DNA from: an uncultured Lachnospiraceae bacterium
GTDB taxonomy: Bacteria > Bacillota > Clostridia > Lachnospirales > Lachnospiraceae
Direction: 5' to 3'
Assembly: GCA_900542015.1 (NCBI GenBank)
Contig: UQLY01000002.1
Location: 62,001 to 126,000 of the forward strand
Length of the DNA stretch: 64,000 nt
Numbering within the stretch: position 1 is the stretch's first letter; the number at the start of each line of letters is the position of its first letter. The position numbers were made by a program, and so were the translations under genes. The notes under the pieces were generated by a model. The model was not told the DNA's origin. It ran no database searches and was given only the letters and a program-made list of their open reading frames with translations. Shown in pieces: positions 62,601-64,000 of this stretch.

Positions 62601-64000
62601 TTAACTGCCCCACAGACATTTCAATCTTTGTAAAGCTGCATTGCGTGGAACCGAGGAAATGCGCCGTTCCTCTTACGTCATAAGCATAGGCATGTACAAA
62701 ATAAGTCCCTGTCTTTGAACCGTGCTTATTGATATTCACATTTGCAGTAAAGGTACCGTTTCCTGCATTCGCCGCCGTGTACCAGACCAGATCGTCCTGC
62801 CCGTTTTCGGAGTTCCATACGGCAAACGCCACGCTGGAAACGCTGGATAAAGGACTTACTCCGGTTATGTTGATTCCAAAAGTACCCGCGCCGTTATTCA
62901 GGTTCTGGATGACAGGCGCATTTGATTTGATGTCTATGGTCTTGGAGACGCCCAAATAATTTGCGATACCTACCGCATCTGCAATACCGATTTTTTTCAG
63001 GTTAGCCTCGCTGCTTAAAAATGCTGCGTCGCCGGCATTTGTCAGAAAAGCGTGTTCCACAATGACAGCCGGGAATCCGGCAAGCTTGGAATTTCTAATG
63101 ACGCCGTAATAGTCTGCCAAAGACCCGTCCGGATATAATGTATTGTCTTCGGAATTTTTGATTGTAATATCCCGATTGTTTAATCCCAGCGCAACGAGCT
63201 GCCTGGAAATCTGTTTCGCCAGATTGGCGCCCTGTGTTCCGATACTGCTGTTGTAATGGGAGTTGGGGTAAAATACCTCGGCTCCTTTAGCGCTTGCGCT
63301 GCTTGACGAATTTAAATGGATGCTGACAAAAATATCCGCCCCTACGCTTTTTGCATAATCCACCCGGCTCTTATTATCCACCGTACTCGTCGTACCGGGA
63401 TACGGACACGCCGATGAAGTACGCGTCATATATACTCTGACTCCGCTGTATTGCTCCAATTCTTCTTTGCAATACTGAGCAATTTTTAAAGTCAGTTCTT
63501 CTTCCTTTAAGCCGTTTGCCCTGGCTCCCGCATGAGAAGCGTCATGACCGGGGTCCAGTACTACTACAATCTCTCCGTTCGCACTTCTCCCATTGGACTC
63601 CACCGCATTGCTAAGTACTGCTCTTCCGGCTTTGGCAGCATAAGAAACCGGGGTATTGCTTTCCGCCTCTCCTAACGCATCTTCTACCGCTGCGGTAATG
63701 TCCTCCGTCTGCACGTCGGAAATTCCCTCTTCATCAAATGTGACAATCTGCATTTCTACGGAAGGATCTGCCGTAACAGTTTCTTCCGTCTCAACCACCT
63801 CTTCGTCGACGCCAAAATATACGTTCGCCATTCCGGTTTCCGACAAAGCCACTCTTTTTTCTTCACCGTCCGCGGTTGTAATGACAACAGCAATTACTTC
63901 ATAAATTCCCTGCTGCGTTTCCGTAAACGGCATCTGAAAAAGCACTGTATTATCCATCGTCTCTGTGCTCGAATAGGATACCGTCTCTTTGGTGCGATAA
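59695..64000 (-). CDS. Secreted N-acetylmuramoyl-L-alanine amidase with nine Bsp-like repeats and glucosaminidase (5' end missing)
   Basis: The frame is open to the right edge, so the signal sequence lies outside; positions count from the Met at 63957. Amidase_3 spans 128-336: VVLDPGHD, E in EEELTL, SIHLNSS and the final Glu in IVEHAFLTN. Nine modules of about 100 residues follow (345-1240), each with an AVW(S/N) strand, a QDDL/QSNL-W-Y motif and a (V/I)HxY strand, as in GBS Bsp-like repeats. Residues 1245-1420 form a GH73-like glucosaminidase: VAFVQAMKETNF and QFNFAGLG. It cuts both the stem peptide link and the glycan, with wall-binding repeats between. It is separated from the polymer operon by a terminator. 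Confidence 0.9.
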   Translation of the reverse strand, partial: YRTKETVSYSSTETMDNTVLFQMPFTETQQGIYEVIAVVITTADGEEKRVALSETGMANVYFGVDEEVVETEETVTADPSVEMQIVTFDEEGISDVQTEDITAAVEDALGEAESNTPVSYAAKAGRAVLSNAVESNGRSANGEIVVVLDPGHDASHAGARANGLKEEELTLKIAQYCKEELEQYSGVRVYMTRTSSACPYPGTTSTVDNKSRVDYAKSVGADIFVSIHLNSSSSASAKGAEVFYPNSHYNSSIGTQGANLAKQISRQLVALGLNNRDITIKNSEDNTLYPDGSLADYYGVIRNSKLAGFPAVIVEHAFLTNAGDAAFLSSEANLKKIGIADAVGIANYLGVSKTIDIKSNAPVIQNLNNGAGTFGINITGVSPLSSVSSVAFAVWNSENGQDDLVWYTAANAGNGTFTANVNINKHGSKTGTYFVHAYAYDVRGTAHFLGSTQCSFTKIEMSVGQLSANVSADEKTATIVATNATGIGTLQFAVWSNGNGQDDLKWYTATNNGNGIYTAVVPISSHKGSTGVYNVHAYASNAYSANTFMKNTTFTIEGPKAGTITFENVNNGAGTFRARLSGSSAKAGISNVKFAVWSTSNQSNLVWYNGTRQSDGAYTVDVDLSKHGYQYGLYQVHAYIIDGNGASVLVTNHVEIKQPTPVLTATGNGNQTQFNIKAGNVGYAGGVKGVSIAVWSSVGGQDDLRWYQAQKQGNGTWSVNVPIVNHKSAGTYNAHMYIVDGNGGMHFGASTTFTVEGPKAGTVTFENVNNTTGAFRARIAGSTAKAGISSVRFAVWSKSDQSNLVWYNGTKQSDGAYTADIDLAKHGYEYGLYQVHVYVTDSNGVSTVTAKSIDIKQPVIAVTAAGNGNQTQFNIKAGNVGYAGGAKGVSIAVWSSAGGQDDLRWYQAQNQGNGTWSTNVLIANHKTAGTYNAHVYIVDQKGGMHFGGSTTFTVEGPKAGTLAFENVNNGAGTFRARIAGSTAKAGISSVRFAVWSTSNQSNLAWYDGTKQSDGAYTADIDLAKHGYQYGVYQVHVYVTDSNGISVLTAKSIEMKQPTALVTATGNGNQTQFNIKAGNVGYAGGVKGVSIAVWSSAGGQDDLRWYQAQNLGNGTWSANALIANHKTAGTYNAHMYIVDQNGGMHFGGSATFTVEGPKGGTVSVFNRNESDGTFGVSATGVSSLAGIQNVRFAVWCAPNQSDIVWYTGTDMGGGAYHIGADVRNHKSNTGTYQIHVYVTDNNGISKLIGTTTTSMVNVTNILHPIMGSTSVTADQMAAYYNSVTSYPSYYANTEAPTIRQFCQIYINECNAEGVKAEVAFVQAMKETNFLRYTGDVDISQFNFAGLGATGNGVKGNSFSSVTIGIRAQVQHLKAYASNEALNQACVDPRFQYVQRNTAPYCEWLGINENPYGKGWATAVNYGYNIVSRVNTLKTY
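60541..62331. repeat. Three tandem 597-base repeats in the amidase gene
   Basis: Each unit (62331-61735, 61734-61138, 61137-60541) codes 199 residues, starting at EGPKAGT and holding one A-type and one B-type module (TGNGNQTQFNIKAGN). Units are very similar in both protein and DNA, so they arose by recent duplication or are kept alike by recombination. Flanking modules on both sides are more diverged. Confidence 0.9.

Noticed and set aside
1..64000. CRISPR arrays, tRNA/rRNA genes, integrases or transposases
   Set aside because: No regularly spaced repeats of CRISPR type, no tRNA-like or rRNA sequence, and no transposase or integrase frame were recognised on either strand.

Overview
The window reads as chromosome of a Gram-positive Clostridia species, most likely a gut Lachnospiraceae. 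Reasons: strong AGGAGG-type ribosome sites, sigmaA-like promoters, DUF6020/DUF6077-like and DUF4956/VTC/CotH protein families typical of that group, and secreted amidases with GBS-Bsp-like repeats. This is inference from style and gene content; no rRNA or species marker is present. I see no tRNA, rRNA, CRISPR array or intact insertion sequence.

Almost the whole window is one very large surface-polysaccharide region on the minus strand. From right to left in transcription order: (1) 59.7-64.0 kb, a secreted amidase with nine Ig-like repeats and a C-terminal glucosaminidase, its 5' end outside the window, closed by a terminator. (2) 52.6-59.5 kb, an operon with its own promoter: rfbC, an ABC exporter pair (Wzm/Wzt type), a methyltransferase and a 1074-residue twin glycosyltransferase with a degenerate kinase-like N-terminus. 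(3) 31.9-52.5 kb, a long operon from a clear promoter: a bacillosamine-type pgl set (dehydratase, aminotransferase, acetyltransferase, phosphoglycosyl transferase, glycosyltransferase), a MurJ-like and a Wzx flippase, an EpsG/Wzy polymerase, a Wzz-type regulator with a decayed kinase domain, pyruvyl transferase, acetyltransferase, more glycosyltransferases and an SGNH gene broken at a G8 tract. (4) 26.5-31.7 kb, an AT-rich island that does not belong to the pathway: an AbiL/RloAB-like ATPase plus RloB (the latter with an in-frame stop), a SIR2-like/Ser-Thr kinase fusion, a decayed gene, palindromes and a bidirectional terminator. (5) 21.7-26.2 kb, a small glycosyltransferase/membrane-protein operon with its own promoter. 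(6) 20.0-21.7 kb, the only plus-strand genes: a zinc-ribbon miniprotein and UDP-glucose dehydrogenase. (7) 0.9-19.9 kb, a long operon: rfbB, rfbA, a GH25 muramidase, twin glycosyltransferase, phosphosugar mutase, GtrA, dolichol-phosphate-type transferase, flippase-like protein, a kinase/HAD-phosphatase/nucleotidyltransferase trio interleaved with CotH-VTC-DUF4956, and two glycosyltransferases. (8) 1-0.8 kb, the N-terminal part of a polyprenyl-phosphate sugar-1-phosphate transferase with its own promoter.

Together the genes make nucleotide sugars (dTDP-4-keto-rhamnose precursors, UDP-GlcA, probably UDP-diacetylbacillosamine), start chains on undecaprenyl phosphate, elongate, decorate (methyl, acetyl, pyruvyl, possibly phospho-alcohol groups) and export by at least two routes (ABC and Wzx/Wzy). 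rfbD is not here.

The most interesting candidates are the SIR2-kinase fusion in the defence-like island, the G8-tract frameshift in the SGNH gene, and the kinase/phosphatase/nucleotidyltransferase set next to DUF4956-VTC-CotH.
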